Assembly (NCBI RefSeq): GCF_028687635.1
Contig: NZ_JAQTZS010000006.1
Span: 90,295-154,294, forward strand
DNA length: 64,000 bases
Reading direction: 5' to 3'
Origin: Malikia sp.
Lineage (GTDB): Bacteria > Pseudomonadota > Gammaproteobacteria > Burkholderiales > Burkholderiaceae_C
The notes under the pieces are model-generated. The model was given only the letters and a program-made list of their open reading frames with translations, searched no databases and had not been told where the DNA came from. Below, piece by piece: positions 26,842-35,981 of the stretch. The position numbers were made by a program, and so were the translations under genes. Within the stretch, counting starts at the first letter, position 1. Each line of letters begins with the position of its first letter.

Positions 26842-27701
26842 TGCGTGCCGCCGCTCTGTTCGATGGCCTGGGTGGCATGTCCGACCCCAGCCCCGCCGAA
26901 GAGCGCCAGGGCGAGGCTCCCGAGCGACTGCGCAGCATCTTCATTTCCGACGTCCACCTGGGTACCCAGGGTTGCCAGGCCGGGGCGCTGCTGTCCTTCC
27001 TGAGGGCCAACCCGAGCGATAACCTGTATCTGGTCGGCGACATCATTGACGGCTGGCAGCTGCGCCGGCGCTGGTACTGGCCGCAGGAGCACAACGACGT
27101 GGTGCAGAAGATCCTGCGCCGGGTGCGCAAGGGCTGCCGGGTGATCTTCGTGCCGGGCAACCACGACGAGTTCGTGCGCCATTTCGTCCACCACCATTTC
27201 GGCGGTGTCGAGGTCATGACCGAGGCCATTCACACCACCGCCGACGGCAAACGCCTGTGGGTTACCCACGGCGACCTCTACGACGGCGTGATCCAGTACG
27301 CCAAGTGGCTGGCCTGTCTGGGCGACACGCTGTACGAGTTCACGCTGCGGCTCAACCGTCATTTCAACAGCCTGCGCGCGCGCCTGGGGCTGCCCTACTG
27401 GTCGCTGTCGCAGTACCTCAAGCAGAGGGTCAAGGGGGCGGTCAACTTCATCAGCCGCTTCGAGGAGGCGGTCGCGGCCGAGGCGCGCAAGCGCGGCCTC
27501 GACGGCGTGGTCTGCGGCCATATCCACCACGCCGAGATGCGCACCATAGACGGCACGCTCTATTGCAACGATGGTGATTGGATCGAGAGCCTGACCGCGC
27601 TGGTCGAGTATCAGGACGGCCGGCTTGAGCTCGTGCACTGGCCCGATGAGCTGGCGCAGCAGCCGGTCCGCATCGCTGCGCAAGCCTCGATGGCCGATTG
27701 A
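26841..27701 (+). CDS. LpxH-like calcineurin-type metallophosphoesterase
   Basis: 286 residues. All metallophosphoesterase motifs are present: SDVHLGT, GDIIDGW, GNHDEF, THGDLYD and GHIHHAE. The overall pattern resembles UDP-2,3-diacylglucosamine hydrolases (LpxH/LpxI-like), which split a pyrophosphate during lipid A synthesis, though many such proteins have other lipid substrates. Its start overlaps the stop of the olsB-like gene, so it probably takes part in the same membrane-lipid response, perhaps by phospholipid turnover. Exact substrate unknown. Confidence 0.82.
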   Translation: MRAAALFDGLGGMSDPSPAEERQGEAPERLRSIFISDVHLGTQGCQAGALLSFLRANPSDNLYLVGDIIDGWQLRRRWYWPQEHNDVVQKILRRVRKGCRVIFVPGNHDEFVRHFVHHHFGGVEVMTEAIHTTADGKRLWVTHGDLYDGVIQYAKWLACLGDTLYEFTLRLNRHFNSLRARLGLPYWSLSQYLKQRVKGAVNFISRFEEAVAAEARKRGLDGVVCGHIHHAEMRTIDGTLYCNDGDWIESLTALVEYQDGRLELVHWPDELAQQPVRIAAQASMAD

Positions 27702-27744
27702 CCGGGATGACGGCATGACAACTCAGTGACGATTTCGTGAAGTG

Positions 27745-27762
27745 CCGTCATCATTTTGTCAC
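27745..27762 (+). promoter_or_regulatory. Pho box upstream of ppk1
   Basis: Reads CCGTCAT, four bases, TTGTCAC: two 7-bp repeats with an 11-bp period, five to six of seven consensus positions each. It lies 49 bases before the ppk1 start and replaces a recognisable -35. PhoB control is inferred. Confidence 0.65.
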
Positions 27763-27811
27763 AAAAAATGGGCAGAATGGGAAGATTGACCTTGGTGCAA
27801 TCTTGATCCCC

Positions 27812-29887
27812 ATGACTGTTCTCTCCCATGCGTCCCGCGTGCCCTTTCTTGATCGCGACCAGAGCATCCTGGCCTTCAATGAACGGGTGCTGGACTGGGC
27901 CTGCCGGCCCCAGGTCCCGCTGCTCGAGCGCTTGCGTTACCTGACCATCGTGTCCTCCAACCTCGACGAGTTCTTCGAGGTCCGCTTCGAGCCGCACCTG
28001 AGCGCGCGCCTGAGCAACGAGCAGCGCGGCCCCGCCACCGTGCAGAGCTACGCCGAGGTCTCCGAGCATGTGCATCGCCTGGTCGAGCAGCAATACGCGA
28101 TCTACAACGGCGAGTTGCTGCCGCTGCTCGAAAAGCGCGGCATCAAGATCCTGCCGCACGGCGAGCGCAACCTGCGCCAGCGCCGCTGGGTGCGCGAATT
28201 CTTCACCCAGGAAGTCCAGCCCTTGCTGCTGCCGGTCGGCCTCGACCCGGCGCACCCGTTCCCGCAGGTGGCCAACAAGTCGCTCAACTTCATCGTGCGC
28301 CTGTCGGGCCGGGACGCCTTCGGGCGCGAGAACGAGGTCGCCATCGTCAAGGTGCCCCGATCGCTGCCGCGCTTCATCCGCATGCCGGGCGTCAAGGGCT
28401 CGCGCCAGGTGCATTTCGTCTCGATCTCGAGCGTGATCCGGGCCCACCTGGGCGACCTGTTCCCGGGCCGCCAGGTGACCGAGTTCTCGCAGTTCCGCGT
28501 CACGCGCCATTCAGACCTCGCGGTGGACGAGGAAGAGGTCAAGAACCTGCGCACCGCGCTGCGCGTGGGCCTGCAGCACCGCCACTACGGCCGCGCGCTG
28601 CGGCTCGAGGTCTCGGCCGGCTGTTCCGAGTTCCTGTCCGACTTCCTGCTGCAGCAGTTCGACCTGCCGCCCGAGGCGCTCTACAAGGTGGCCGGGCCGG
28701 TCAACCTGGTGCGACTGACCCAGCTGATCGACCTGGTCGACGCCCCCGAGCTGCGCTTCGAGCGCTATCAGCCGGGCTGGCCGGTTCAGCTGACGCCGGG
28801 CCAGTCCTTCTTCGAGCGACTGCGGCAGGGCGATGTGCTGATCCACCAGCCTTACGAGAGCTTCGACGCGGTGCTGGCCTTCCTGCGCGAGGCGGTCGAG
28901 GACCCGAACGTGCTGGCGATCAAGCAGACCCTCTACCGCACCGGCAGCAAGGGCGAGATGACCGGCTTGTTGCGCGAGGCGGTGCGCCGGGGCAAGGAGG
29001 TCACGGCCGTGGTCGAGCTCAAGGCGCGCTTCGACGAGGAAGCCAACATCAACAACGCCGAGCTGCTCGAATCCGTCGGCGCGCAGGTGGTCTATGGCAT
29101 CGTCGGGCTCAAGACCCATGCCAAGATGCTGCTGGTGACGCGGCGCGAGGAAGGGCGCATCCGCCGCTATGCCCAGGTCTCGACCGGCAACTACAACCCC
29201 GGCACCGCCAAGCTCTACACCGACCTGAGCTACCTGACGGCCGACGACGCGCTGACCGGCGACCTGGAGCAGATCTTCCTGCACCTGGCCAGCCAGAACC
29301 GGCTGTCGCGCCTGCAAAAGGCCCTGATCGCGCCCTTTCACCTGCACAAGGCCATGCTTGACCGCATCGAGGCCGCCGCGGCCGCCGCGCGCGCGGGGCT
29401 GCCGGCGCGCATCGTGCTGAAGATGAACGCGCTGACCGACGAGCCGCTGTCACGCGCGCTGGTGCTGGCCTCGCAGGCCGGTGTCAAGGTCAATGTGATC
29501 GTGCGGGGGGCCTGCATCCTGCCGGCCGGGGTACCGGGTCATACCGACAATGTGCGGGTGTGCTCCATCATCGGCCGCCTGCTAGAGCATTCGCGGGTGT
29601 TCCTGTTCCAGCACGGCGAGCAGGAGGAACTGTGGCTTTCGAGCGCCGACTGGATGAACCGCAACATGCTGCGCCGCATCGAGCTGGCCTGGCCGGTGAC
29701 CGATCCGGCGCTGCGCCGACGCATCATCGACGAATGCCTGGACGCGAGCCTGGCCGACAACACCGACGCCTGGCTGCTGCAGCCCGACGGCGTCTATCTG
29801 CGGGCCCAGGCGGGCAGCGGCAAAACGCGCGCGCAAGCGCATTCGGCGCAGGCCCAGTTGATGGCGCGCTACGGAGGAAAGGCATGA
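27812..29887 (+). CDS. ppk1: Polyphosphate kinase 1
   Basis: 691 residues from ATG 27812 (MTVLSHASRVPFLDRDQSILAFNERV), the normal PPK1 N-terminus. It polymerises the gamma-phosphate of ATP into polyphosphate through a phosphohistidine. Hallmarks: RDQSILAFNERVLDWA, SSNLDEFFEVRF, the ATP-binding TLYRTGSKGEMTGLL, the His of the active site in GLKTHAKMLLV, and YAQVSTGNYNPGTAKLYTD. Full length. A Pho box precedes it, and sixA overlaps its stop (ATGA). Confidence 0.97.
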   Translation: MTVLSHASRVPFLDRDQSILAFNERVLDWACRPQVPLLERLRYLTIVSSNLDEFFEVRFEPHLSARLSNEQRGPATVQSYAEVSEHVHRLVEQQYAIYNGELLPLLEKRGIKILPHGERNLRQRRWVREFFTQEVQPLLLPVGLDPAHPFPQVANKSLNFIVRLSGRDAFGRENEVAIVKVPRSLPRFIRMPGVKGSRQVHFVSISSVIRAHLGDLFPGRQVTEFSQFRVTRHSDLAVDEEEVKNLRTALRVGLQHRHYGRALRLEVSAGCSEFLSDFLLQQFDLPPEALYKVAGPVNLVRLTQLIDLVDAPELRFERYQPGWPVQLTPGQSFFERLRQGDVLIHQPYESFDAVLAFLREAVEDPNVLAIKQTLYRTGSKGEMTGLLREAVRRGKEVTAVVELKARFDEEANINNAELLESVGAQVVYGIVGLKTHAKMLLVTRREEGRIRRYAQVSTGNYNPGTAKLYTDLSYLTADDALTGDLEQIFLHLASQNRLSRLQKALIAPFHLHKAMLDRIEAAAAAARAGLPARIVLKMNALTDEPLSRALVLASQAGVKVNVIVRGACILPAGVPGHTDNVRVCSIIGRLLEHSRVFLFQHGEQEELWLSSADWMNRNMLRRIELAWPVTDPALRRRIIDECLDASLADNTDAWLLQPDGVYLRAQAGSGKTRAQAHSAQAQLMARYGGKA

Positions 29888-30363
29888 ACGCGGATCTGAT
29901 CTTGTGGCGCCACGCCGAGGCCGAGGACCTGGCCGACAACGAGGAAACCGGCGGCAGTGACCTGTCGCGCCGGCTGACGGCCAAGGGCGAGAAGCAGGCC
30001 GCCCGCATGTCGGCCTGGCTGCAGCGCAACCTGCCCGAGGACGCGCGGATCTGGTCGAGCCCGGCGGTGCGCACCGAGCAGACCGTGCTGGCGCTGGGAC
30101 GCAAGTACCGTCTCAGCGATGCGCTGCGCCCTGACGCCAGCGTGGATGACCTGCTGCAGCTCGTGCAGTGGCCGCAGTTGCGCCACCCGGCGCTGATCGT
30201 CGGGCACCAGCCCACGCTGGGGCGGGTGGTCGCGCGCCTGGTGGGCTTGAGCGAGTCCGAGTGTTCGATCAAGAAGGGATCGGTCTGGTGGTTGCACCAG
30301 CGCGAGCGCAATGGCGAGATCCAGACCGTGATCCTGACGGTGCAGAGCCCGGAGTTTCTCTGA
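29884..30363 (+). CDS. sixA: SixA-type phosphohistidine phosphatase
   Basis: 159 residues. Histidine-phosphatase fold with the catalytic RHAEAED at the N-terminus, the second Arg in SSPAVRTEQTV and the second His in IVGHQPTLG. SixA removes phosphate from phosphohistidine proteins such as phosphotransfer domains. Its ATG overlaps the ppk1 stop, so the two are co-expressed; coupling to PPK1, itself a phosphohistidine enzyme, is suggestive but unproved. Confidence 0.9.
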   Translation: MNADLILWRHAEAEDLADNEETGGSDLSRRLTAKGEKQAARMSAWLQRNLPEDARIWSSPAVRTEQTVLALGRKYRLSDALRPDASVDDLLQLVQWPQLRHPALIVGHQPTLGRVVARLVGLSESECSIKKGSVWWLHQRERNGEIQTVILTVQSPEFL

Positions 30364-30381
30364 AACCTCGGGCCGGGCGGC

Positions 30382-30822
30382 TCAGGCTCGGTGGGCCGGC
30401 TGGTCGCCTGTCGACTCTGGCGTCGGGGTGCTGGTCCCGGCCTTGCGGCTCTTGCGCGCGGCCGCGGTCTTGGCCGGCTGCGCGGGGGCGGGCTCGGGAG
30501 TGGGTACAGTGGGGGTGGCTTCGGTCCGAGCGGGTTCGACCGCGGTGCTTTCCTGCGCGCTCGGGCGGCCGGTCTTGAGGGTGGGCACGGCGGTCAATGC
30601 CGCCTTGAACCTGGCGTCGCCGAGGCTGGAGAGCGTCATCAGTCCCGCCCGCAGCAGCTCGCTTTTCTTGATCGCCAGGCCCTGGGCCAAGGCGCGCGCC
30701 TTCAGCAGGTCGAAGGCGGCGTACTCGTCCTTCGGGATGGTGAAGCTGTCGCGCACCAGTTTGGCTTTCTTTTCTTTTCCCGGTGCGGCTTCGGCCTTGG
30801 CTTCTTTCTTGCTTGAATTCAT
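30382..30822 (-). CDS. Small basic protein with a helical core and Pro/Ala/Thr-rich tail, unknown function
   Basis: 146 residues from ATG 30822 (MNSSKKEAKAEAAPG). A Lys/Ala-rich head is followed by RDSFTIPKDEYAAFDLLKARALAQGLAIKKSELLRAGL in part, a strand-helix-helix pattern like ribbon-helix-helix DNA-binding proteins. From about residue 75 on it is Pro/Thr/Ala/Glu-rich and probably disordered. It is divergent from the acyl-CoA operon at 30965 and could be its regulator, which is speculation. The upstream region is AT-rich. Confidence 0.6.
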   Translation of the reverse strand: MNSSKKEAKAEAAPGKEKKAKLVRDSFTIPKDEYAAFDLLKARALAQGLAIKKSELLRAGLMTLSSLGDARFKAALTAVPTLKTGRPSAQESTAVEPARTEATPTVPTPEPAPAQPAKTAAARKSRKAGTSTPTPESTGDQPAHRA

Positions 30823-30964
30823 GGTTGTATTGGATGCCAACGATCTAAACAGTATAAACAATTTTTCTGAAGATTACTTGTTTTTTCCTGGTCGAATTAA
30901 TCGTTCTGACTTATGTGATGAATAAGCTGTCAGAATTAACCCTTATAGATGGAAGAACCCACCA

Positions 30965-32377
30965 ATGAGCCTACCCCGACGAAATACCACTTGGCAGGAG
31001 TTGAACCTCGGTGCCAGCGCTACCCTTGAACGCGATTGCAGCGAGCAGGATCTGCTGCTGTTCGCGCACGCCTCCGGCAACCGCAATCCGCTGAACTTGC
31101 CCGAAGCGGAGCAGTCGCAGTCGCAGCTGCCCGCGCTGGCCCCCTCGATGTGGGTCGGCTCGCTGCTGTCGGCCGTGCTCGGCAACCTGCTGCCCGGCCC
31201 TGGCACGCTCTACCGCAGCCAGGACCTGCGCTTTCATCGCCGGGTCCAGGTCGGCGACCGGCTGCAGGTCAGCGTGACCTGCATCGAGAAGGGCCCCGAG
31301 CCGCTGGCGCGCTTCGCGACCCGCATCAGCACCCAGGCCGGCGAGCTGGTCTGCGAGGGCGAGGCCGAGGTCGAGGCACCGCGCGTCTCGCAGGAAGTGG
31401 TCGCACGCGACCTGCCGCCGCTGATCCTGGGCAACAAGGACCATTTCGCCCGCCTGATCGATGGCGCGCGCAAGCTGCCCGCGCTCAAGACCGCGGTCGT
31501 TTGTCCCGAGGACGCCAACTCCATGGGCGGGCTGGCGCTGTCGGCGCGCGAGGGCCTGATCGAGCCCGTGCTGGTGGGGGACGCCCAGCGCATGGCGCGC
31601 ATCGCCGCCGAGCTGGGCATCGACATCACGTGCTGGCGCCAGGTGCACGAGTCCGATTCTCGCGCCGCCGCCGCGATCGCCGTCGCGATGGCGCGCAGCG
31701 GCGAAGTCGGTGCGGTCATGAAGGGGGCGATCCACTCCGACGAACTGCTCGCTGCGGTCGTCAACAAGGAGCGCGGCCTGCGCGGCAGTCGCCGCCTGAG
31801 CCATGTCTTCGTGATGGACGCACCGATGCTCGACCACCTGCTGTTCATCTCGGATGCCGCGATCAACATCGCCCCCGACCTGACGACCAAGGTCGACATC
31901 ACGCAAAACGCGATCGACCTGGCGCGCGCCTGCGGACTGGAGTGCCCGCGCGTGGGCATCCTGTCGGCGGTCGAGACCATCAACACCAGCATTCCCTCGA
32001 CGCTGGACGCCGCCGTGCTGTCCAAGATGGCCGAGCGCGGCCAGATCCGTGGCGGCACGGTCGACGGCCCGCTGGCGATGGACAATGCGATCGACCTCGA
32101 CGCCGCGCGCACCAAGGGCATCGAGTCCCTGGTCGCGGGCCGCGCCGAAGTGCTGATCGTGCCCAACCTCGAAGCCGGCAACATGCTGGCCAAGGAGCTG
32201 ACCTTCGTCGCGCGCGCCGAAGCCGCCGGCCTGGTGCTCGGCGCCCGCGTGCCGGTGATCCTGACCAGCCGCGCCGACAACGACCGCTCGCGCCTGGCTT
32301 CCTGCGCGCTGGCGCTGCTGCACGACCATTGGAGCAAGACCGGGCAATGCGCCGTCGAGCCGGAGGTGCTGGCATGA
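30965..32377 (+). CDS. Bifunctional MaoC-like / phosphate acetyl- or butyryltransferase
   Basis: 470 residues. The first ~140 form a MaoC-type hot-dog domain (FAHASGNRNPLNL, MWVGSLLSAVLGNLLPGPGTLYRSQDLRFHRRVQVGD), the (R)-hydratase fold. Residues ~150-470 are a phosphotransacylase (GGLALSAREGLIEPVLVG, GAVMKGAIHSDELLAAVV, DAAINIAPDLTTKVDITQNA, GGTVDGPLAMDNAID). It exchanges acyl-CoA and acyl-phosphate, with a possible enoyl-CoA hydratase side activity. The stop overlaps the ackA start (ATGA), so acyl-phosphate goes straight to the kinase. First gene of the five-gene set ending with fabI. Confidence 0.92.
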   Translation: MSLPRRNTTWQELNLGASATLERDCSEQDLLLFAHASGNRNPLNLPEAEQSQSQLPALAPSMWVGSLLSAVLGNLLPGPGTLYRSQDLRFHRRVQVGDRLQVSVTCIEKGPEPLARFATRISTQAGELVCEGEAEVEAPRVSQEVVARDLPPLILGNKDHFARLIDGARKLPALKTAVVCPEDANSMGGLALSAREGLIEPVLVGDAQRMARIAAELGIDITCWRQVHESDSRAAAAIAVAMARSGEVGAVMKGAIHSDELLAAVVNKERGLRGSRRLSHVFVMDAPMLDHLLFISDAAINIAPDLTTKVDITQNAIDLARACGLECPRVGILSAVETINTSIPSTLDAAVLSKMAERGQIRGGTVDGPLAMDNAIDLDAARTKGIESLVAGRAEVLIVPNLEAGNMLAKELTFVARAEAAGLVLGARVPVILTSRADNDRSRLASCALALLHDHWSKTGQCAVEPEVLA

Positions 32378-33555
32378 GCTTGCTGCTGACTCTCAACGCC
32401 GGATCGTCCTCGATCAAGTTCGCGCTGTTCGAAGCGCGCTCGCGAGGCCTGGAGCGCCTGGCCGTCGGCCAGGTCGAGGGACTGGGCGAGGTGGCGCAGT
32501 TTTCCGCCGTCACCACGGCGGGCGAGCGCCACCAGCAGCAGATCGACGGCGCCTCGGGCCCGGCCGACCATGGCACCGCCTTGCAAGGCGTGCTGGACTG
32601 GCTGCGCCTGAGCTTCCCGAATCGCGAGGTCACCGCCGTCAGCCATCGCGTGGTGCACGGCGGGGCCGAGCATGTCGAGCCGATCCTGCTCGACGACGAG
32701 AATCGCGCCCAGCTGCAGCAGCTGGTGCCGTTGGCGCCGCTGCACCAGCCGCACAACCTGGCCGGTATCGATGCGGCCCGCGCGGCCTTCCCGCGGGCGC
32801 GGCAGGTGGCCTGCTTCGATACCTCCTTTCACCGCAGCCACCCGTTCGTGGCCGATACCTTCGCGTTGCCGCGCCAGTACTACGAGCAGGGCATCCGGCG
32901 CTACGGCTTCCACGGCCTGTCCTACGAGTTCATCGCGCGCCAGCTCAAGAGCCGCCATCCCGGCCTGCTGGCGGGCCGGGTCGTCGTCGCGCACCTGGGC
33001 AACGGGGCATCGATGTGTGCCCTGCGCGCCGGTCGCTCGGTCGCCTCGACCATGGGCTTCACCGCGCTCGACGGCCTGGCCATGGGCACCCGCTGCGGCC
33101 AGATCGACCCGGGCGTGCTGCTCTATCTGCTCAGCGAGCGTGGCATGAACGTGCAGTCCCTGACCGATCTGCTGTATCGCAATTCCGGCCTCAAGGGCAT
33201 GTCGGGCCTGTCCAACGACATGCGGGTGCTGCTGGCCAGCGACCTGCCGTCGGCGCGCGAGGCGGTCGACTACTTCATCGAGCAATGCCGGCGCGAGCTC
33301 GGCGGTCTGGTCGCCAGCCTGGGCGGCCTCGACGCCCTGGTCCTGACCGGCGGCATCGGCGAGCATGCGGCCGAGGTGCGCAGCCGCCTGCTGAGCGGCC
33401 TGGGCTGGCTGGGCGTCGATTTCGACGAGTCGGCCAACCAGGCCGGCGCCGAGGAAATCAGCCTGCCGCGCAGTGCCGTGCGGGTGCTGGTGCTGGCCAC
33501 CGACGAGGAGCGCATGCTGGCCGAGCATGCCGCCGAACTGACCGCCTTGTCCTGA
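32374..33555 (+). CDS. ackA: Acetate (short-chain acyl) kinase
   Basis: 393 residues, full length. Phosphate loop NAGSSSIKFALF, VVHGG, YGFHGLSYEFIA, HLGNGASMCALRAG, GLMGTRCG-like GLAMGTRCGQIDPG, and TGGIGEHAAEVR. It turns acyl-phosphate plus ADP into the acid plus ATP, or the reverse. Translationally coupled to the upstream phosphotransacylase by ATGA overlap. Acetate versus propionate or butyrate preference cannot be told. Confidence 0.95.
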   Translation: MSLLLTLNAGSSSIKFALFEARSRGLERLAVGQVEGLGEVAQFSAVTTAGERHQQQIDGASGPADHGTALQGVLDWLRLSFPNREVTAVSHRVVHGGAEHVEPILLDDENRAQLQQLVPLAPLHQPHNLAGIDAARAAFPRARQVACFDTSFHRSHPFVADTFALPRQYYEQGIRRYGFHGLSYEFIARQLKSRHPGLLAGRVVVAHLGNGASMCALRAGRSVASTMGFTALDGLAMGTRCGQIDPGVLLYLLSERGMNVQSLTDLLYRNSGLKGMSGLSNDMRVLLASDLPSAREAVDYFIEQCRRELGGLVASLGGLDALVLTGGIGEHAAEVRSRLLSGLGWLGVDFDESANQAGAEEISLPRSAVRVLVLATDEERMLAEHAAELTALS

Positions 33556-33590
33556 ATCCCTTCCACTTCCCTGTTACGAGCTAGATCGCC

Positions 33591-35981
33591 ATGCAATCCC
33601 ATTACAGTCCGGCCAACCTGCCGACCCGCCTGGCCCAGGAGCAAGCCGAACATTCGGCTCAGATCCAGCGCCTGTTGAGCTGCAGCGCTACCCATGCGCA
33701 AAAGATCTTCCAGAACCATGCCGAGCGCTCGCTCGCGCTCTGGCGCTCCAGCATCAAGACCCAGCAGGGCCTGGTCCAGAGCACGCAGGCATCGACCCTG
33801 GCGGCCGATACCGCGCAATACCTGATCGATGCGGCCCAGCGCACCGCGCTGACCACCGACGTGCTGCGCGAGCGCGCCAACAATGACAAGCTGCACGAGG
33901 ACGCCGGCACGCCCCCGGTGCTCGACTACGAGTACGAGATCGTGCTCGATGCGCGTCACTTCGATCGCCCGGCCAACTACCAGCTGCTCAAGATCCTGCG
34001 CCCCGACGGCGGCGAGACGATCGACTCCAAGCGTCCCTTCATGATCATCGACCCGCGCGCCGGCCACGGCGCCGGCATCGGCGGCTTCAAGCCCGACAGC
34101 CAGGTGGGCGTCGCGCTGCGCGGTGGCCATCCGGTCTATTTCGTGGTGTTCCGCCAGCATCCCGAGCCGGGCCAGACCCTGGCCGACGTGATGCGCGCCG
34201 AGGCCGAGTTCGTGCGCGAGATCTCGCGTCGCCACCCCGACGCACCCAAGCCGGTGGTGTTCGGCAACTGCCAGGGCGGCTGGGCCACGCTGGTGCTGGC
34301 GGCGGCCAACCCGGACATCACGGGCCCGCTGGTCATCAACGGCGCGCCCGTCTCGACCTGGTCGGGCGAGGTCGGCGCCAATCCGATGCGCTACAGCGGT
34401 GGCCTGATGGGCGGCATCGCGCCGGCCCTGCTGTCGATGGACCTGTCCCACGGCGAGTTCGACGGTGCCCACCTGGTCAGCAACTTCGAGCAGCTCAACC
34501 CCAGCCGCAACTACTTCGGCAAGTATTACGACCTCTACGCCAACGTCGACCATTCGCGCGAGAGCTTCCTCGAGTTCGAGCGCTGGTGGGGCGGCTTCCA
34601 CTTCCTCAACGAGTCCGAGATGCGCTGGATCGTCGAGCAGATCTTCATCGGCAACAAGCTCTCGCGCGGCGAGGCCGAACTCGAACCCGGCCGTCACCTC
34701 GACCTCAAGTTCATCCGCTCGCCCATCGTCGTGTTCGCCAGCAAGGGCGACAACATCACGCCGCCGCAGCAGGCGCTGAACTGGATCGTCGACACCTATG
34801 CCGACGAGAACGAGATCCGCATCCGCGGCCAGCGCATCGTCTACATGGTGCATGACAAGGTCGGTCACCTCGGCATCTTCGTCTCGTCCTCGATCGCGCG
34901 CAAGGAGCACGCCGAGGTCACCTCGACGCTCAAGACCCTGGAGTCGCTGGCGCCCGGTCTGTACGAGATGAAGATCGACCACAGCGAAGGCGAGGGCGTC
35001 GACGAGCGCTTCGTCGTCAGCTTCCACGAGCGCAAGATGAGCGACATCCTGCAGGTGGTGCCCAACGACCGCGAGCTCGAACGCGGCTTTGGTGCCGTCT
35101 CGCGCCTGTCGCGCCTGGGCGCCGACCTCTACGAGATGACGGCCCGCCCCCTGGTCCAGGCCCTGGTGACCCCGCAATCGGCCGAGCTGCTGCGCGATAC
35201 CCATTCCAGCCGCGTCAGCCGTCGCATCTTCTCGGACGAGAACCCGGCCATGGCCGGCGTCGGCGCGCTGGCCGGTCAGGTCCGCGAGCAGCGCCAGCCG
35301 GTGGACCCCGCCAACCCCTGGTTGACCTGGGAAAAGACCCTGGTTGCCGGCATCACGCAGGGCATGGACCTGTACCGCGATCTGCGCGACAGCGCCTACG
35401 AGATGAGCTTCCTGTCCCTCTACGGCTCGCCCTGGATGAACTGGTTCGGCCAGCCCATGGCCAAGGAGCGCACCCGCAAGAAGCCCGAGGAGTTGCGCTG
35501 GCTGCCGAAGGTGCAGGCCACGCTGTCGACCATGGACGATGGCGGCTATGAAGCCGCCGTGGTCCGCATGCTGGTGCTGCTGGCCGACAGCCGCGGTTCG
35601 GTCCGGCGTGACCGCCTTGAGCGCTCGGCCCAGGTGCTGACCAGCGAGGCGCCGTTCGCGCAGCTCAGCGCCACGCACCGCGCCGCGCTGATCCACGAGC
35701 AGTCCGTCATCGTCGAATTCGAGCCCGAACAGGCCCTGCGCAACCTGCCGCGCCTGCTGCCGCTGCCCGAGCAGCGCCGGCGCGCGATCGAGGTGGTGCG
35801 CTTCATCGTCGGCGACCGCAGCGACATGGAGCCGCAATCGCTGCACATGCTCGAAGCCATGGAGCAGCTGCTGGGCCAGGCCGTGCCCGCCATCGAGTCC
35901 GAAGCCAGTGCCACCGAGGCCCTGGAAGCCGCCAAACCCGCGCGCCAGCCGGCGCGCAGCAAGTCGCAGGAGTCCGCATGA
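33591..35981 (+). CDS. DUF3141 protein, alpha/beta-hydrolase of the PHA-synthase-like type
   Basis: 796 residues. The middle part is an alpha/beta-hydrolase related to polyhydroxyalkanoate synthases: the nucleophile box GNCQGGWATLVLAA has Cys rather than Ser, as in PhaC, and FIRSPIVVFASKGDNITPP and HDKVGHLGIFVS supply the Asp and His regions. The N-terminal ~100 residues are helical and phasin-like. It occurs with pta-ackA and fabI in several beta- and gammaproteobacteria, but its role is not established. The stop overlaps the next start (ATGA). Confidence 0.85.
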   Translation: MQSHYSPANLPTRLAQEQAEHSAQIQRLLSCSATHAQKIFQNHAERSLALWRSSIKTQQGLVQSTQASTLAADTAQYLIDAAQRTALTTDVLRERANNDKLHEDAGTPPVLDYEYEIVLDARHFDRPANYQLLKILRPDGGETIDSKRPFMIIDPRAGHGAGIGGFKPDSQVGVALRGGHPVYFVVFRQHPEPGQTLADVMRAEAEFVREISRRHPDAPKPVVFGNCQGGWATLVLAAANPDITGPLVINGAPVSTWSGEVGANPMRYSGGLMGGIAPALLSMDLSHGEFDGAHLVSNFEQLNPSRNYFGKYYDLYANVDHSRESFLEFERWWGGFHFLNESEMRWIVEQIFIGNKLSRGEAELEPGRHLDLKFIRSPIVVFASKGDNITPPQQALNWIVDTYADENEIRIRGQRIVYMVHDKVGHLGIFVSSSIARKEHAEVTSTLKTLESLAPGLYEMKIDHSEGEGVDERFVVSFHERKMSDILQVVPNDRELERGFGAVSRLSRLGADLYEMTARPLVQALVTPQSAELLRDTHSSRVSRRIFSDENPAMAGVGALAGQVREQRQPVDPANPWLTWEKTLVAGITQGMDLYRDLRDSAYEMSFLSLYGSPWMNWFGQPMAKERTRKKPEELRWLPKVQATLSTMDDGGYEAAVVRMLVLLADSRGSVRRDRLERSAQVLTSEAPFAQLSATHRAALIHEQSVIVEFEPEQALRNLPRLLPLPEQRRRAIEVVRFIVGDRSDMEPQSLHMLEAMEQLLGQAVPAIESEASATEALEAAKPARQPARSKSQESA

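Noticed and set aside
31036..32373. Upstream extension of the ackA reading frame through the whole pta gene
   Set aside because: Arg/Gly/Pro-rich shadow of the MaoC-Pta gene; the true kinase start MSLLLTLNAGSSS at 32374 has the ATGA overlap.
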